Assembly (NCBI GenBank): GCA_002869685.1
Contig: PKUE01000117.1
Coordinates: 1 to 57,330, forward strand
Length of the DNA stretch: 57,330 nt
Reading direction: 5' to 3'
Origin: Desulfuromonas sp.
Lineage (GTDB): Bacteria > Desulfobacterota > Desulfuromonadia > Desulfuromonadales > Desulfuromonadaceae
Each line of letters starts with the position of its first letter. Position 1 is the first letter of the stretch. Shown piece by piece: positions 8,904 through 18,313 of the stretch. The notes under the pieces were generated by a model. It was given only the letters and a program-made list of their open reading frames with translations, did no database searches and was not told where the DNA came from. Both the position numbers and the translations under genes were made by a program.

Positions 8904-9418
8904 TGGTCACGATTCACCCGGGTTCGGAAAAAGGCCGACGCCATCCTCTTGTTGCCGTGATTGGTGCCGCCGAGGCCAGTGAGCAACAGTATGCTCAGGC
9001 GCAAGAAATTGGTGCGCGTCTGGGCCAAGCAGGGGTCGACATTGTCTGTGGCGGACGCAGTGGGGTGATGGAGGCCGTATCCCGCGGTTGTTGTGAGGCT
9101 GGTGGTGCGGTGATTGGTCTGTTGCCGGGAACAAATCCGGCGGATGCCAACCCTTGGGTGACATATCCACTGGCAACAGGGCTGGGACATGGGCGCAATG
9201 TCCTGGTGGCCCAGGCTGCGCCAGTTGTGATTGCCATTGCTGGTGAATATGGTACTTTGTCCGAACTGGCAATTGCCCTGAAAACTGGTCGAATGGTCAT
9301 CACGCTGGGCGGGTGGGTGGATATCCCCGGTGTGGTCCCGGCGCAGGATGCCGAGCATGCCGTCGCTTTGGCACTGACCGCTTTATCGTCTGCAACGCCC
9401 GAGGTGTCGCAAGAATAA
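8903..9418 (+). CDS. TIGR00725/LOG-like Rossmann-fold protein
   Basis: This 171-residue protein has the lysine-decarboxylase-like/LOG fold: GGRSGVMEAVSRGC and GEYGTLSELAIAL resemble the GGGxxGLMG and PGGxGTxxE motifs of cytokinin riboside monophosphate hydrolases and molybdenum cofactor carrier proteins. PGGxGTxxE is altered (GEYGTLSEL), so phosphoribohydrolase activity is uncertain. It best fits the TIGR00725 group, whose function I do not know. ATG 8903 overlaps the ClC stop, with CGGAG at 8891-8895 as ribosome site. Confidence 0.75.
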   Translation: MVTIHPGSEKGRRHPLVAVIGAAEASEQQYAQAQEIGARLGQAGVDIVCGGRSGVMEAVSRGCCEAGGAVIGLLPGTNPADANPWVTYPLATGLGHGRNVLVAQAAPVVIAIAGEYGTLSELAIALKTGRMVITLGGWVDIPGVVPAQDAEHAVALALTALSSATPEVSQE

Positions 9419-9433
9419 ACAAGGAGTTTTTTG

Positions 9434-10477
9434 ATGGATTTGGAACGCTCACTGGAAATCAGTGAACGGATGATTGAGAAGGTGCGTGGCAAGCGTAATA
9501 TCCTTATTGTTGCCCATGATAATCCTGATCCCGATGCGCTGGCTGCGGCCTACGCGTTAAGTCATCTGTTCTTGATTAAAACCGGCCAGACGGCCGTCAT
9601 TGCCAGTGGTGGTATCGTTGGTCGACGCGAGAACCGAACCATGGTTGAGAAACTGGAGATCAGTGTCGTGCCGATGAACAAGATCGTTCTGGATCAGTAC
9701 GATGTGGTGTGCATGGTTGACAGCCAGCCCGGCACCGGCAACAGCAGCCTGCCGGACGATTGTCGGGTCGACATCATTATTGATCATCATCCGCAACGGA
9801 TTGAAGACACCGATGGACGACTGTTGGATATCCGCACCGATTATGGCGCCTGTGCGACAATTCTCTACGAATATCTCCTTGCCCATCAGGTCTATTTCGG
9901 GACACGATTGGCGACTGCAATGTTTTATGCGATCCGTTCTGAAACGCAGGACCTGGGGCGTGAATGGTCCTCTCCGGATCGCAGAGCTTATCAGGATCTG
10001 CTGAGTTTGAGTAATAACCGGATTCTGTTTGATATTGCCCACGCCAAGGTGCCGAGCAGCTATTTCCTTAACTTCAATCGTGCTCTGGAATCCTCGCGGA
10101 TTTTTCACGATGTCCTGGTGTTCAATCTGTTCGAGGTGGATCATCCCGACATGGTGGCTGAGCTGGCGGATTTTCTACTGCGTATGGAGGGTGTCGGCGT
10201 GGTGCTGGGAATGGGCTGTTGTGATCAGGAGGAGGTTTTGTCTCTGCGCTTGGACCGGGAGGATCTTTTTGCCGGGAAGATTATCCGTACGATCGTTGAG
10301 GGGCTTGGTTCTGCTGGAGGACACGGTATGATCGCCGGTGGCCAGATCCGTCCCATGACCGGAAACCGTGCCGTGCAAAAAGAACTGGAAAATACCCTGA
10401 TTAAGCGATTATTGAAAACTCTCGATTATGAACCCGTGAAAGGGCGTCGCTTGCTGGACTGTGAGGGGAACAATTGA
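9434..10477 (+). CDS. DHH family phosphoesterase (NrnA/RecJ-like)
   Basis: This cytoplasmic protein of about 347 residues has the DHH catalytic domain (AHDNPDPDALAAA, VDSQPG, IIDHHPQ) and a C-terminal DHHA1 domain (GSAGGHGMIAGGQ). It resembles bifunctional oligoribonuclease/pAp phosphatases and related short-RNA or cyclic-dinucleotide linear-product hydrolases. Mn2+ ligands of the DHH motifs are present. ATG 9434 follows AAGGAG by a good spacing. It closes the queH-ClC-LOG run (15 bp gap). The exact substrate is not determined; a c-di-NMP turnover role is conceivable. Confidence 0.88.
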   Translation: MDLERSLEISERMIEKVRGKRNILIVAHDNPDPDALAAAYALSHLFLIKTGQTAVIASGGIVGRRENRTMVEKLEISVVPMNKIVLDQYDVVCMVDSQPGTGNSSLPDDCRVDIIIDHHPQRIEDTDGRLLDIRTDYGACATILYEYLLAHQVYFGTRLATAMFYAIRSETQDLGREWSSPDRRAYQDLLSLSNNRILFDIAHAKVPSSYFLNFNRALESSRIFHDVLVFNLFEVDHPDMVAELADFLLRMEGVGVVLGMGCCDQEEVLSLRLDREDLFAGKIIRTIVEGLGSAGGHGMIAGGQIRPMTGNRAVQKELENTLIKRLLKTLDYEPVKGRRLLDCEGNN

Positions 10478-10502
10478 CAGCCCGTATCACGGTGTATAGT
10501 AT
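10474..10502 (+). promoter_or_regulatory. Promoter for the amidase gene
   Basis: TTGACA (10474-10479) overlaps the stop codon of the DHH gene, and TAGTAT (10497-10502) is 17 bp downstream (an overlapping TATAGT gives 15 bp). This gives the amidase its own transcript with a leader of about 100 nt. Confidence 0.5.
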
Positions 10503-10607
10503 GGCCACTTCGTGGTATAGATCCCCTTGTCCGATACAGTCAGTGATGTGCGCCTCACAGCCCTCAACCGGAGTCTGTGGCAGGTGTTTAAAATCGACGG
10601 AAACGTG

Positions 10608-11669
10608 ATGCGTTTTTTACTGTTGTTAGTAATCATGTGTGCCTGTGTGAGCCTCCCGGCCCAAGCTGCAGTGGAACTGGCTCGCCAGGGGCGAAGCCCG
10701 CAGCTGCTTGAAGAGGTCTATCACCATCAGGGCGTTCCGTATCTGGCCGTTGATGATGTCCTGCCTGCTCTCGGGTTGCGCGGTTACTGGAACTCGGTTG
10801 ATCATCGTTACACCATCACAACCCCCTCCGGCAAAGCGACTTTTTTTCCCGGTGGACAATATGTGAAAATTGGTGAACGGTTCCTGCCTTTACAGCATCG
10901 TTCCCTCTTTATTGATGGCCGGTTACGGGTGAGTGAGGATTTTGTTCTCGAAACCCTAGCGCCGTTATTGCCGTATCCGGTTTATTATCGCAACCTTGAT
11001 CCGGATGTTGCCGCTCCGGAGCCGTCAGAAGGTGCCCTGGACAGACTGTTTGCCTTTTTGCTGCAGAAGAAAAAATCGAGCACGGAACCAGCCCTGCGCG
11101 CTGTGGCGATTGATCCGGGACATGGTGGCGAAGAAACTGGCGCCATTGGCCTCAATGGGGTCAAAGAGAAGGATGTTGTTCTTGGTGTCGCCCGCCAGCT
11201 TGAAAAACAGGTCAAAATGAAACTGGGGGTTCCCGTTTACCTCAGTCGTAACGACGACTATACGCTTAGTTTTGACCAGCATCTGCAAAGTGCTCGCCAC
11301 GATAATGTAGATGCGTTTATTCTGCTGCATGCCCAAGCCGCGCTGAGCCCTCAACCGCGAGGAATTCATCTTTATGTTCGGGCCAGTGAAGAGACCTTCT
11401 CCACGACTCAACCCGGAGGCGGCAAAGCCAGCAGTATGATGCTGGCCCTGCGCCTGAGTGAAGCATTGCGCGAAGCAGGCTTTGAGGTGGTTGAAGTGAC
11501 TCAGGCTCCGTTGCTGCCTTTGGTGCGCGGGAATCTACCGACTGTCCTGATTGAATTGGGTTATTTATCCAACAATGGCGATTGCCAGCTTTTAACGGAT
11601 AATGCCGGTCAGGCCCGCCTGGCTGCGGCACTGTTTTCCGGTTTGCAGAAGTTTTCTGCCCGGCCTTAA
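10608..11669 (+). CDS. N-acetylmuramoyl-L-alanine amidase
   Basis: This periplasmic zinc amidase cleaves the bond between MurNAc and the stem peptide. The start ATG 10608 places a clean signal peptide (MRFLLLLVIMCA..PAQA) at the N terminus; the frame extends 27 codons upstream without signal character. Residues about 25-130 look like a copper-amine-oxidase-N-type/AMIN-like binding domain (VDDVLPALGL, FFPGGQYVKIG). The Amidase_3 domain follows: DPGHGG (zinc His), KEKDVVL (zinc Glu), LLHAQA (zinc His) and IELGYLSN (catalytic Glu). LLHAQA replaces the more common S-H-A-N. It probably acts in cell separation or peptidoglycan remodelling. Confidence 0.88.
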   Translation: MRFLLLLVIMCACVSLPAQAAVELARQGRSPQLLEEVYHHQGVPYLAVDDVLPALGLRGYWNSVDHRYTITTPSGKATFFPGGQYVKIGERFLPLQHRSLFIDGRLRVSEDFVLETLAPLLPYPVYYRNLDPDVAAPEPSEGALDRLFAFLLQKKKSSTEPALRAVAIDPGHGGEETGAIGLNGVKEKDVVLGVARQLEKQVKMKLGVPVYLSRNDDYTLSFDQHLQSARHDNVDAFILLHAQAALSPQPRGIHLYVRASEETFSTTQPGGGKASSMMLALRLSEALREAGFEVVEVTQAPLLPLVRGNLPTVLIELGYLSNNGDCQLLTDNAGQARLAAALFSGLQKFSARP

Positions 11670-11727
11670 GCCGGTCTGTTTCCTTTAGTCTATTTTATAT
11701 GCACCAGAGGTGCAGGGAGTTTTATAC

Positions 11728-12450
11728 ATGAGCGTTCGTTTTGATCAGCGTCAACCCGATCAACTTCGTCCAGTCACTTTTCAGCGTGGTTTTACCCGTT
11801 ATGCCGAAGGATCGGTTCTCGTTTCATTTGGTGACACTGTGGTTTTATGCAATGCCACCGTTGAAGAGGGCGTCCCTCCGTTTATGCGAGGAGAAGGACG
11901 TGGTTGGGTCACCGCTGAATATGCCATGCTGCCCCGTTCTACCCAAAGTCGCAATGGCCGTGAGTCTGCCCGTGGCAAGGTCGGTGGCCGGACCCACGAA
12001 ATTCAGCGCTTAATTGGTCGGGCGTTACGTGCCGTAATCGACTTTGAGTTACTTGGAGAACGTACCATCCGTCTCGATTGTGATGTTTTGCAGGCTGATG
12101 GGGGAACTCGTACGGCCTCGATCACCGGTGCTTATGTTGCTCTGGTTGATGCCGTGAATGGTTTGTTGGCCGATGGAGTCCTGACCACCTCTCCCATTAA
12201 AGATTCACTGGCTGCAATCAGTGTCGGCATTGTCGATGGCCAGCCGTTACTCGATCTCAATTATGTTGAAGATTCATCGGCAGACGTTGATATGAACTTT
12301 GTCATGACCGGCTCCGGAGCGTTTGTTGAAGTGCAGGGGACGGCTGAAGAGGAACCCTTCACCGCTGAGCAGTTTGATGCTTTACGCTCATTGGCAGTAC
12401 TAGGGTGTGCACAGCTGGCAAACCTGCAACGAGAGGCTCTGGAGGGCTGA
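11728..12450 (+). CDS. rph: Ribonuclease PH
   Basis: This phosphorolytic 3'-5' exoribonuclease trims tRNA 3' ends and forms a hexameric ring. The family's sequence runs the full length ([67 protein letters not shown]). ATG 11728 is preceded by CAGGGAG; an in-frame ATG 18 nt upstream has no ribosome site. The 240-residue length is normal. It is followed after 1 bp by rdgB, a common pairing. Confidence 0.96.
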   Translation: MSVRFDQRQPDQLRPVTFQRGFTRYAEGSVLVSFGDTVVLCNATVEEGVPPFMRGEGRGWVTAEYAMLPRSTQSRNGRESARGKVGGRTHEIQRLIGRALRAVIDFELLGERTIRLDCDVLQADGGTRTASITGAYVALVDAVNGLLADGVLTTSPIKDSLAAISVGIVDGQPLLDLNYVEDSSADVDMNFVMTGSGAFVEVQGTAEEEPFTAEQFDALRSLAVLGCAQLANLQREALEG

Positions 12451-12451
12451 G

Positions 12452-13039
12452 ATGCAATTGGTTGTTGCTAGCCAAAATCAGGGAAAACTCAAAGAGATTC
12501 GCCGTGTTTTGGCCGACAGCGGCATCGAGGTGATTGGGCTGGATGCCTTTGATGATCTGACCGTTGCCGAAGAAGATGGCGAGACCTTCCATGACAATGC
12601 CCGTAAGAAGGCCGTGGCGATTGCCGAGCAGACCGGACAACTGTGTCTGGCCGATGATTCCGGGTTGGAGGTTGCCGCACTGGGTGGCAAGCCTGGCGTT
12701 TATTCCGCCCGCTTCGCGGGAGAAGGGGCCAGTGATCAACAGAATAATGAATTGCTGTTAAAAAAACTGGCTGGCGTTCCTGATGCGCAGCGCCAGGGAG
12801 CGTTCTGTTGTGTGATGGCGTTATGCACTCCTGAGGGGGAATGCCAGTATTTCGAGGGCAGGATTGAGGGACGAATTCTTGCGGAATCTTTGGGAAGTCA
12901 AGGGTTTGGTTATGATCCTCTTTTCTATGTTGAATCGCATGGTTGTACTATGGCGCAACTGCCCCTAGATGAGAAAAACCGTATCAGCCATCGGGGTCAG
13001 GCACTGCAAAAGCTTGTCGTAGCAGTGAAATCACTGTAA
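12452..13039 (+). CDS. rdgB: Non-canonical purine NTP pyrophosphatase (RdgB/HAM1)
   Basis: It hydrolyses dITP, ITP and XTP to monophosphates, keeping deaminated purines out of nucleic acids. Family motifs are present: [11 protein letters not shown] at the N terminus, [34 protein letters not shown] and [11 protein letters not shown] 12452 sits 1 bp after the rph stop with GGAGGGC as ribosome site. The 195-residue length is typical. Confidence 0.95.
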   Translation: MQLVVASQNQGKLKEIRRVLADSGIEVIGLDAFDDLTVAEEDGETFHDNARKKAVAIAEQTGQLCLADDSGLEVAALGGKPGVYSARFAGEGASDQQNNELLLKKLAGVPDAQRQGAFCCVMALCTPEGECQYFEGRIEGRILAESLGSQGFGYDPLFYVESHGCTMAQLPLDEKNRISHRGQALQKLVVAVKSL

Positions 13040-13046
13040 TATCGAC

Positions 13047-13076
13047 TTGGTCTCATGTTAAAAATTGTGGTATAAG
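13047..13076 (+). promoter_or_regulatory. Extended -10 promoter upstream of the PAS-GGDEF gene
   Basis: TTGGTC (13047-13052) and TATAAG (13071-13076) are spaced 18 bp, with a TG dinucleotide one base before the -10 box. It lies about 80 bp ahead of the PAS-GGDEF start. Confidence 0.4.
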
Positions 13077-13155
13077 AAAAAGTTGCCAATAAATTGACAC
13101 CCTTCATTAACGAAATAAACTCATGTGAAAATGGGTCTGTCAGAGGGAAAAGCAA

Positions 13156-14055
13156 ATGACTATTGATTCGTCATGTTATAAGCAAATGTTGGATAGTCTG
13201 TCTGAACCTGTCTACTTTGTAAACGAGGAAAGACGGATTCTGTATTGGAATAACGCTGCCGAACAATTGACCGGATTTGCTTCCGACGATGTTGTGGGTT
13301 TTTTGTGTAAGGATGGTCCGCTCCACCATGTGGACGTGAAGAACATGCCGTTGTGCGAGAACTACTGTCCGCTGAAAACCTGTATCGAAACCGGGTTGCC
13401 ACAGGAAAAACTGGTATTTGTCGCCCATAAGGACGGACGCCGCCTGCCCATTTTTGTGAAAACCAGCGCGGTTTTTGACGAGAATGGGAAAGTGGTTGGT
13501 GCTGTTGAAGCTTTTTCCGATGCCACGGAAATGCTGGAGATGCGCGAACTCAACAGTGAGTTACGTCGGCAGACCCATCTCGATGCGTTGACCGGAATTC
13601 CGAACCGACAGGCTTTTATGGATGCCATGGATCGGGAATGGTTCCGCTTCAAACGTTACAAGACGCCGTTCTCCGTTTTAGCACTGGATGTTGACTATTT
13701 TAAACAGTTCAACGACGCCTATGGGCGGGCGACAGGAGATAAGGTTCTGCAATGGCTGGTCAAACGGCTGCGCTCCTCGTTGCGTCGTGCCGATATCCTT
13801 GGACGTATCGAAGGGGATAAGTTTATGATTCTGTTGTCTTATTCCAATCGTAAGTCAACGATGAAGGTTGCAAATATGGTGCTCGATATTATCCGTCGCG
13901 AGCCCTGTCTTGACCTGCCGATCGCCATGACTGTGAGTATTGGTGCCGTGACGATTGAGGAAAGTGAAACCATGGACCAACTGATGGATCGAGTGGAGAA
14001 AGCTCTGGAGCGCTCCAAGGAAATGGGCCGGAATCAGGTCACTTTCTGGGGGTGA
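13156..14055 (+). CDS. PAS-GGDEF protein with degenerate active site
   Basis: A 299-residue cytoplasmic signalling protein. The PAS domain (about 10-125) carries the Cys/His-rich segment FLCKDGPLHHVD...PLCENYCPLKTC seen in a PAS subgroup often attached to GGDEF domains. The GGDEF domain (about 138-299) starts with DALTGIPNR and keeps D178/D180 (LDVD). The signature loop, however, reads EGDKF (219-223): the first Gly is Glu and the second acidic residue is Lys. The allosteric I-site RxxD (R210-D213) is intact. It is therefore probably not a working diguanylate cyclase but could bind c-di-GMP as a receptor. It stands between rdgB and ndk with its own promoter. Confidence 0.9.
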   Translation: MTIDSSCYKQMLDSLSEPVYFVNEERRILYWNNAAEQLTGFASDDVVGFLCKDGPLHHVDVKNMPLCENYCPLKTCIETGLPQEKLVFVAHKDGRRLPIFVKTSAVFDENGKVVGAVEAFSDATEMLEMRELNSELRRQTHLDALTGIPNRQAFMDAMDREWFRFKRYKTPFSVLALDVDYFKQFNDAYGRATGDKVLQWLVKRLRSSLRRADILGRIEGDKFMILLSYSNRKSTMKVANMVLDIIRREPCLDLPIAMTVSIGAVTIEESETMDQLMDRVEKALERSKEMGRNQVTFWG

Positions 14056-14141
14056 TCCGTCCTTGACTTTTGTCATCAGTGATGTTAAAAGCCAGCTTCT
14101 GATGTCCACTTAACGTTTATCCATTTGGAGGATTACCTGTC

Positions 14142-14555
14142 ATGGAAAGAACTTTTGCCATTGTCAAGCCTGATGCCTTTGCGGCTGGTTCCGCTGGTCA
14201 GATTATTGCCCGCATCTATGCCGAAGGTTTTAAAATTGTCGGCCTGAAAAAACTGTACATGAGCAAGGTAGAAGCTGAAGGTTTTTACTATGTTCATAAA
14301 GAGCGCCCTTTCTTTGGCGAACTGACTGATTTTATGAGCAGCGGCCCCTGCATCGTTATGGCTCTTGAGGCTGACAATGCTATCGCCAAGTGGCGTGACC
14401 TGATGGGTGCGACCAACCCTGCCGAGGCCGCAGAAGGTACGTTGCGTCGTGAGTTCGGTTCCAGTATCGGTGAAAATGCTACCCACGGTTCTGATGCTCC
14501 TGAAACGGCAGCTTTCGAACTGTCTTACTTCTTCTCCGGTTTGGAGCTGCTGTAA
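14142..14555 (+). CDS. ndk: Nucleoside diphosphate kinase
   Basis: It transfers the gamma phosphate of ATP to nucleoside diphosphates through a phospho-histidine. The N terminus ([12 protein letters not shown]) and the catalytic His in [10 protein letters not shown] are present. The 137-residue length is standard. TTGGAGG precedes ATG 14142. A terminator follows within 40 bp. Confidence 0.97.
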   Translation: MERTFAIVKPDAFAAGSAGQIIARIYAEGFKIVGLKKLYMSKVEAEGFYYVHKERPFFGELTDFMSSGPCIVMALEADNAIAKWRDLMGATNPAEAAEGTLRREFGSSIGENATHGSDAPETAAFELSYFFSGLELL

Positions 14556-14589
14556 GTCGTTTTACTTCGGCGAATGCCTTGAGTAATTG

Positions 14590-14622
14590 AAGCCCTTCGG
14601 ATACAATCCGTGGGGCTTTTTT
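14590..14622 (+). terminator. Terminator after ndk
   Basis: AAGCCC (14590-14595) pairs with GGGCTT (14613-14618). An inner stem, CGGAT/ATCCG, has an ACA loop, and a T-run follows. Confidence 0.75.
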
Positions 14623-14671
14623 ATTGGCAGTTACTGCAGAAGGTTGTACGAGTGCTACACTGAAGGACAAA

Positions 14672-15706
14672 ATGGACGTGGAACAAATTGATTTAAAAAA
14701 CCTCAGCCCTGATGAACTGCTGGAGTTCTTGTCCGGTATGGGCAAAGAGCGTTTTCGTTGTGAGCAGTTGCTGCGCTGGATCTATAAGCGCGGGGTGACG
14801 GATCTGGATGAGATGACGGATCTGTCAAAAGCGCTGCGCAGCGAACTTAAGCAGAAGGCCTTTATCTCTGACTGGCAGCCTGAAGTGGTGGAAACCAGCA
14901 CTGACGGTACGCGCAAATATCTGTTTCGTCTCGATGATGGTCACAGTATTGAAACGGTGCGCATTCCCATGGACAATGATCGTGCGACCTTGTGTATTTC
15001 ATCACAGGTGGGTTGCGCCATGGCGTGCGATTTTTGTGTGACGGGTTCATTTGGATTTACCCGCAATTTGACTGCCGCTGAGATTGTCAACCAGGTCTGC
15101 GCTGTTGCCAAAGAAGGGGCGATCAATAATATCGTTTTTATGGGAATGGGCGAACCACTGCACAATCTCGACAATGTGGTTCGGGCGCTGAAAATTTTCT
15201 ATGCCACCGCTGGTTTTGACTACAGTTCACGCAAGGTAACTCTGTCAACCTGTGGTCTTGTGCCTGAAATGAAAGAACTTGGTGAGCGGATTGTTGTCAA
15301 TCTGGCCGTATCTCTCAACGCAACGACGGATGAGGTGCGTGACAAGCTGATGCCGATCAATCGCAAATACCCTCTTGACGTTTTGATGGATGCATGTCGC
15401 CGCTATCCTCTTGCATCACATCGGCGAATCACCTTTGAATATATCCTGATTAAAGATTTGAATGATTCACTGGCCGATGCACGGCGGTTGGTAAAACTGC
15501 TGCACGGTTTGCGCGGAAAAATTAATCTGATTCCGTTTAATGAACACGAAGGGAGTCACTACCGTTGTCCCGACGAGGCAGCGATTCAAGCCTTCCAGAC
15601 CTATCTGCTCAATCGTGATGTGGTCGCAATTCGCCGGGCAAGTAAGGGGCAGGATATTTCGGCAGCATGCGGGCAGCTCAAAGGCAAACTTGATCAACAA
15701 CAGTAA
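14672..15706 (+). CDS. rlmN: Dual-specificity 23S rRNA/tRNA methyltransferase RlmN
   Basis: This radical SAM enzyme methylates C2 of A2503 in 23S rRNA and A37 in some tRNAs. The cluster motif is CAMACDFC within [15 protein letters not shown]. The [12 protein letters not shown] segment, the Cys of STCGLVPEM and the late Cys of ISAACGQL (the methyl-carrying Cys region) are all present. ATG 14672 follows GAAGGA; the frame continues 16 codons upstream without support. It begins the run that continues into mtnP. Confidence 0.95.
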   Translation: MDVEQIDLKNLSPDELLEFLSGMGKERFRCEQLLRWIYKRGVTDLDEMTDLSKALRSELKQKAFISDWQPEVVETSTDGTRKYLFRLDDGHSIETVRIPMDNDRATLCISSQVGCAMACDFCVTGSFGFTRNLTAAEIVNQVCAVAKEGAINNIVFMGMGEPLHNLDNVVRALKIFYATAGFDYSSRKVTLSTCGLVPEMKELGERIVVNLAVSLNATTDEVRDKLMPINRKYPLDVLMDACRRYPLASHRRITFEYILIKDLNDSLADARRLVKLLHGLRGKINLIPFNEHEGSHYRCPDEAAIQAFQTYLLNRDVVAIRRASKGQDISAACGQLKGKLDQQQ

Positions 15707-15737
15707 CGATAACATGAAAATATTGAAGGAGAGTTCC

Positions 15738-16598
15738 ATGGCACAAACGGTTATTGGCGTAATTGGCGGCAGTGGCTTATACGAAATGGAAAATCTTCAG
15801 CAGGTCGAGGAAGTGCGCCTGCAAACCCCATTCGGTGAACCTTCAGATGCGTATATCACCGGAATGCTGGGTGATGTGAAGATGGTTTTTCTGCCGCGGC
15901 ATGGACGTGGCCATCGTCTGTTGCCGACGGAAGTTCCCTATCGCGCCAATATTTATGGCATGAAAATGCTCGGTGTTCAGCAGATCATTTCCGTTTCAGC
16001 TGTCGGCAGTATGAAAGAGGAGATTGTGCCGGGGCATATTGTGATTCCCGATCAGTTTTTTGATCGTACCACCAAACGAGCTTCGACGTTCTTCGGCGAA
16101 GGTATTGTCGGTCATGTGCAATTTGCCGATCCGGTTTGCCCGGCTCTCAGTGGTGTGGTGGCCGAGGCGGCGAAGAAAGCCGGAGCCACTGTCCATAAAG
16201 GGGGAACTTACATCTGCATTGAAGGCCCGAATTTCTCAACACGTGCAGAGTCGCTGGTTTTCCGTAGCTGGGGTGTTGATGTCATCGGTATGACTAATCT
16301 GCCGGAGGCACGATTGGCGCGGGAAGCGGAGATCTGTTATGCCACCGTAGCCCTCGCTACGGATTACGACTGCTGGCATCAGGATCATGACGATGTATCT
16401 GTCGAGGCAGTTCTGGAAGTGGTGCGGCAGAATGTGGCCATGGCCAAAAAGATTGTTGTTGAAGCTGCACAGCTGATCGATCAGAAACAATCCTGTCCGT
16501 GTGGCGAAGCCTTGAAATATGCGGTAATGACTGACCCCACCCAGATTCCTGAAACCACCCGCCAGCGGCTCGACCTGCTGCTTGGCCGTTATCTGTAG
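15738..16598 (+). CDS. mtnP: S-methyl-5'-thioadenosine phosphorylase
   Basis: It phosphorolyses methylthioadenosine to adenine and methylthioribose-1-phosphate. Signatures include GVIGGSGLY at the N terminus, FLPRHGRGH, IYGMKMLGVQQIIS, EGPNFSTRAES and IGMTNLPEARLAREAEICY. ATG 15738 follows AAGGAGAG. The 286-residue length is normal for MtnP. The order rlmN-mtnP-PfkB-TPR-PNP with short gaps suggests one transcript devoted in part to nucleoside salvage. Confidence 0.93.
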   Translation: MAQTVIGVIGGSGLYEMENLQQVEEVRLQTPFGEPSDAYITGMLGDVKMVFLPRHGRGHRLLPTEVPYRANIYGMKMLGVQQIISVSAVGSMKEEIVPGHIVIPDQFFDRTTKRASTFFGEGIVGHVQFADPVCPALSGVVAEAAKKAGATVHKGGTYICIEGPNFSTRAESLVFRSWGVDVIGMTNLPEARLAREAEICYATVALATDYDCWHQDHDDVSVEAVLEVVRQNVAMAKKIVVEAAQLIDQKQSCPCGEALKYAVMTDPTQIPETTRQRLDLLLGRYL

Positions 16599-16607
16599 GA
16601 GCACGAT

Positions 16608-17519
16608 ATGAGTATTCTGGTTGTTGGTTCGGTAGCCTTTGACAGTGTTGAGACGCCCTTTGGCAAGGCCGATGAGGTTCTTGGTGGTTCGGGCACCTAT
16701 TTTTCCACCTCGGCGAGCTTTTTCACCGATGTTAATCTGGTTGCCGTGGTGGGGGAGGATTTCCCTCAGGAACACGTTGACTTTCTCCACTCGCGCAATA
16801 TTGACTTAAGCGGTTTGACCACGGCAGCGGGCGAAACCTTTCGCTGGAGTGGCAGTTATGGCTACGATTTGAACGAGGCGACAACGCTGGATACCCAGCT
16901 GAACGTTTTTGCCAGTTTCAGTCCTAAGTTGCCGGAATCCTATCTGGATGCCGAGTTTGTCTTTCTGGCCAATATTGACCCTGAACTACAGCTTGATGTT
17001 CTCAAGCAGGTGGTCCGCCCCAAATTGGTGGCCTGTGATACGATGAATTTTTGGATTGAGGGCAAATGTGAGGATCTGATCAATACCCTGAAATACGTCG
17101 ATGTGTTGTTGATCAACGAAGGAGAAGTTCGCCAGCTGGCCAATGAACCCAACGTGGTCAAGGCGGCACAGAAAGTTCTGGCCATGGGGCCGAAGACACT
17201 GGTCGTCAAGCGTGGGGAGTACGGAGCACTGATGTTTACCGAGCATGGTGTGTTCTCCGCTCCGGCTTATCCGCTGGAGAATGTTTTTGACCCGACCGGA
17301 GCTGGAGATACCTTTGCCGGAGGCTTTATGGGTTACCTGGCCAGCGTCCGCGATCTCTCTGAATCCGCCATGCGGCAGGCGATTATTTTTGGCAGCGTCA
17401 TGGCCTCTTTCAATGTTGAGAAATTCAGTCTGGAGCGGATGAAAACCCTCGAATTCTCCGAAATCGAGGAACGTTATCGTAAATTTCAGCTGTTAACCCG
17501 GTTTTCCGGAATTGACTAA
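16608..17519 (+). CDS. PfkB family sugar/nucleoside kinase
   Basis: This 303-residue ribokinase-fold kinase has the N-terminal glycine motif (GGSGTYFS) and the C-terminal DPTGAGDTFAGGFMGY motif with the catalytic Asp and anion hole. The substrate lid region (residues about 15-45, 95-115) differs from ribokinase and fructokinase. It starts 9 bp after mtnP and precedes PNP, so a role in adenosine or (methylthio)ribose salvage is a reasonable inference. Some relatives of this kind sit beside mtnP in related bacteria, from memory. The substrate is not shown by sequence. Confidence 0.85.
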   Translation: MSILVVGSVAFDSVETPFGKADEVLGGSGTYFSTSASFFTDVNLVAVVGEDFPQEHVDFLHSRNIDLSGLTTAAGETFRWSGSYGYDLNEATTLDTQLNVFASFSPKLPESYLDAEFVFLANIDPELQLDVLKQVVRPKLVACDTMNFWIEGKCEDLINTLKYVDVLLINEGEVRQLANEPNVVKAAQKVLAMGPKTLVVKRGEYGALMFTEHGVFSAPAYPLENVFDPTGAGDTFAGGFMGYLASVRDLSESAMRQAIIFGSVMASFNVEKFSLERMKTLEFSEIEERYRKFQLLTRFSGID

Positions 17520-17546
17520 CGCGTGGATCACGCAGGAGACAAAAAG

Positions 17547-18302
17547 ATGATTCGAATGATTCTCTGGAGTGTTCTGCTGGTGACGTTGCTGACGTCCGGG
17601 TGTGCTCCCACGGTTAAACCGAAAGATCAGGCGCGTTCCCATTACAAGATGGGACAGTCTTATCTGGCAGGAAAAAACTACACCCAGGCACTGCATGAAT
17701 TGCTGGCGGCAGAAAAACTGGCTCCAGCTGATGCTGATATTCAGGCTGCTCTGGGAGAGGTCTATTTTGCCAAGCGTGCGTATGATCTCTCGGAAGAGCA
17801 CTACAAAGAGTCTCTTTCACTGCGGCCTGATGACCCCAATGTTGAAAACAATCTGGCTGCCCTGTATCTGGATATGCAACGGTGGCAGGATGCCGCCCGC
17901 TTGTTCCGCAAAGTGGCTGATAATCTGCTGTTCCCCTACCGGGTGCGCGCTCTGACCGGTCTCGGTGTTGCCTATCAGCGTCATGGTGATTACATTAAAG
18001 CGATTCTGGCTTTCAATGAAGCGTTGGAAGGTTCCCCCGGAAGCACCGGCATTATGGCTTTGCAGGCACAGACCTATATGCGCATGGATAAGTATGATCT
18101 GGCGCAGGAACAGCTTGAAGAGGTGGTGCGCCTTAGTCCAGAATTCTCAGCGGCTAGAATGATGCTAGGAGAGTGCTATCTGCATCTTGGTATGACTCAG
18201 GAAGCGGCAATGGAGTTTCGAGAAGTTGCCAATCGGGAAGATGGTTCAGAGCGTGCCGAGAAAGCTCGTGACTATTTGAAGATTCTTCACGATCCGTCCT
18301 GA
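17547..18302 (+). CDS. TPR-repeat lipoprotein (PilF/PilW-like)
   Basis: ATG 17547 is preceded by GGAG. The N terminus is a lipoprotein signal with lipobox LLTSGC (Cys near residue 19). Six or so tetratricopeptide repeats fill residues 30-250 (ARSHYKMGQSYLAGKNYTQAL and onward). It is organised like PilF/PilW pilotins that help assemble type IV pilus secretins at the outer membrane, and its length (251) fits. There are no pilus genes nearby, so the pilotin assignment is tentative. Its stop touches the PNP gene. Confidence 0.8.
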   Translation: MIRMILWSVLLVTLLTSGCAPTVKPKDQARSHYKMGQSYLAGKNYTQALHELLAAEKLAPADADIQAALGEVYFAKRAYDLSEEHYKESLSLRPDDPNVENNLAALYLDMQRWQDAARLFRKVADNLLFPYRVRALTGLGVAYQRHGDYIKAILAFNEALEGSPGSTGIMALQAQTYMRMDKYDLAQEQLEEVVRLSPEFSAARMMLGECYLHLGMTQEAAMEFREVANREDGSERAEKARDYLKILHDPS

Positions 18303-18313
18303 TGGAGGCATAC

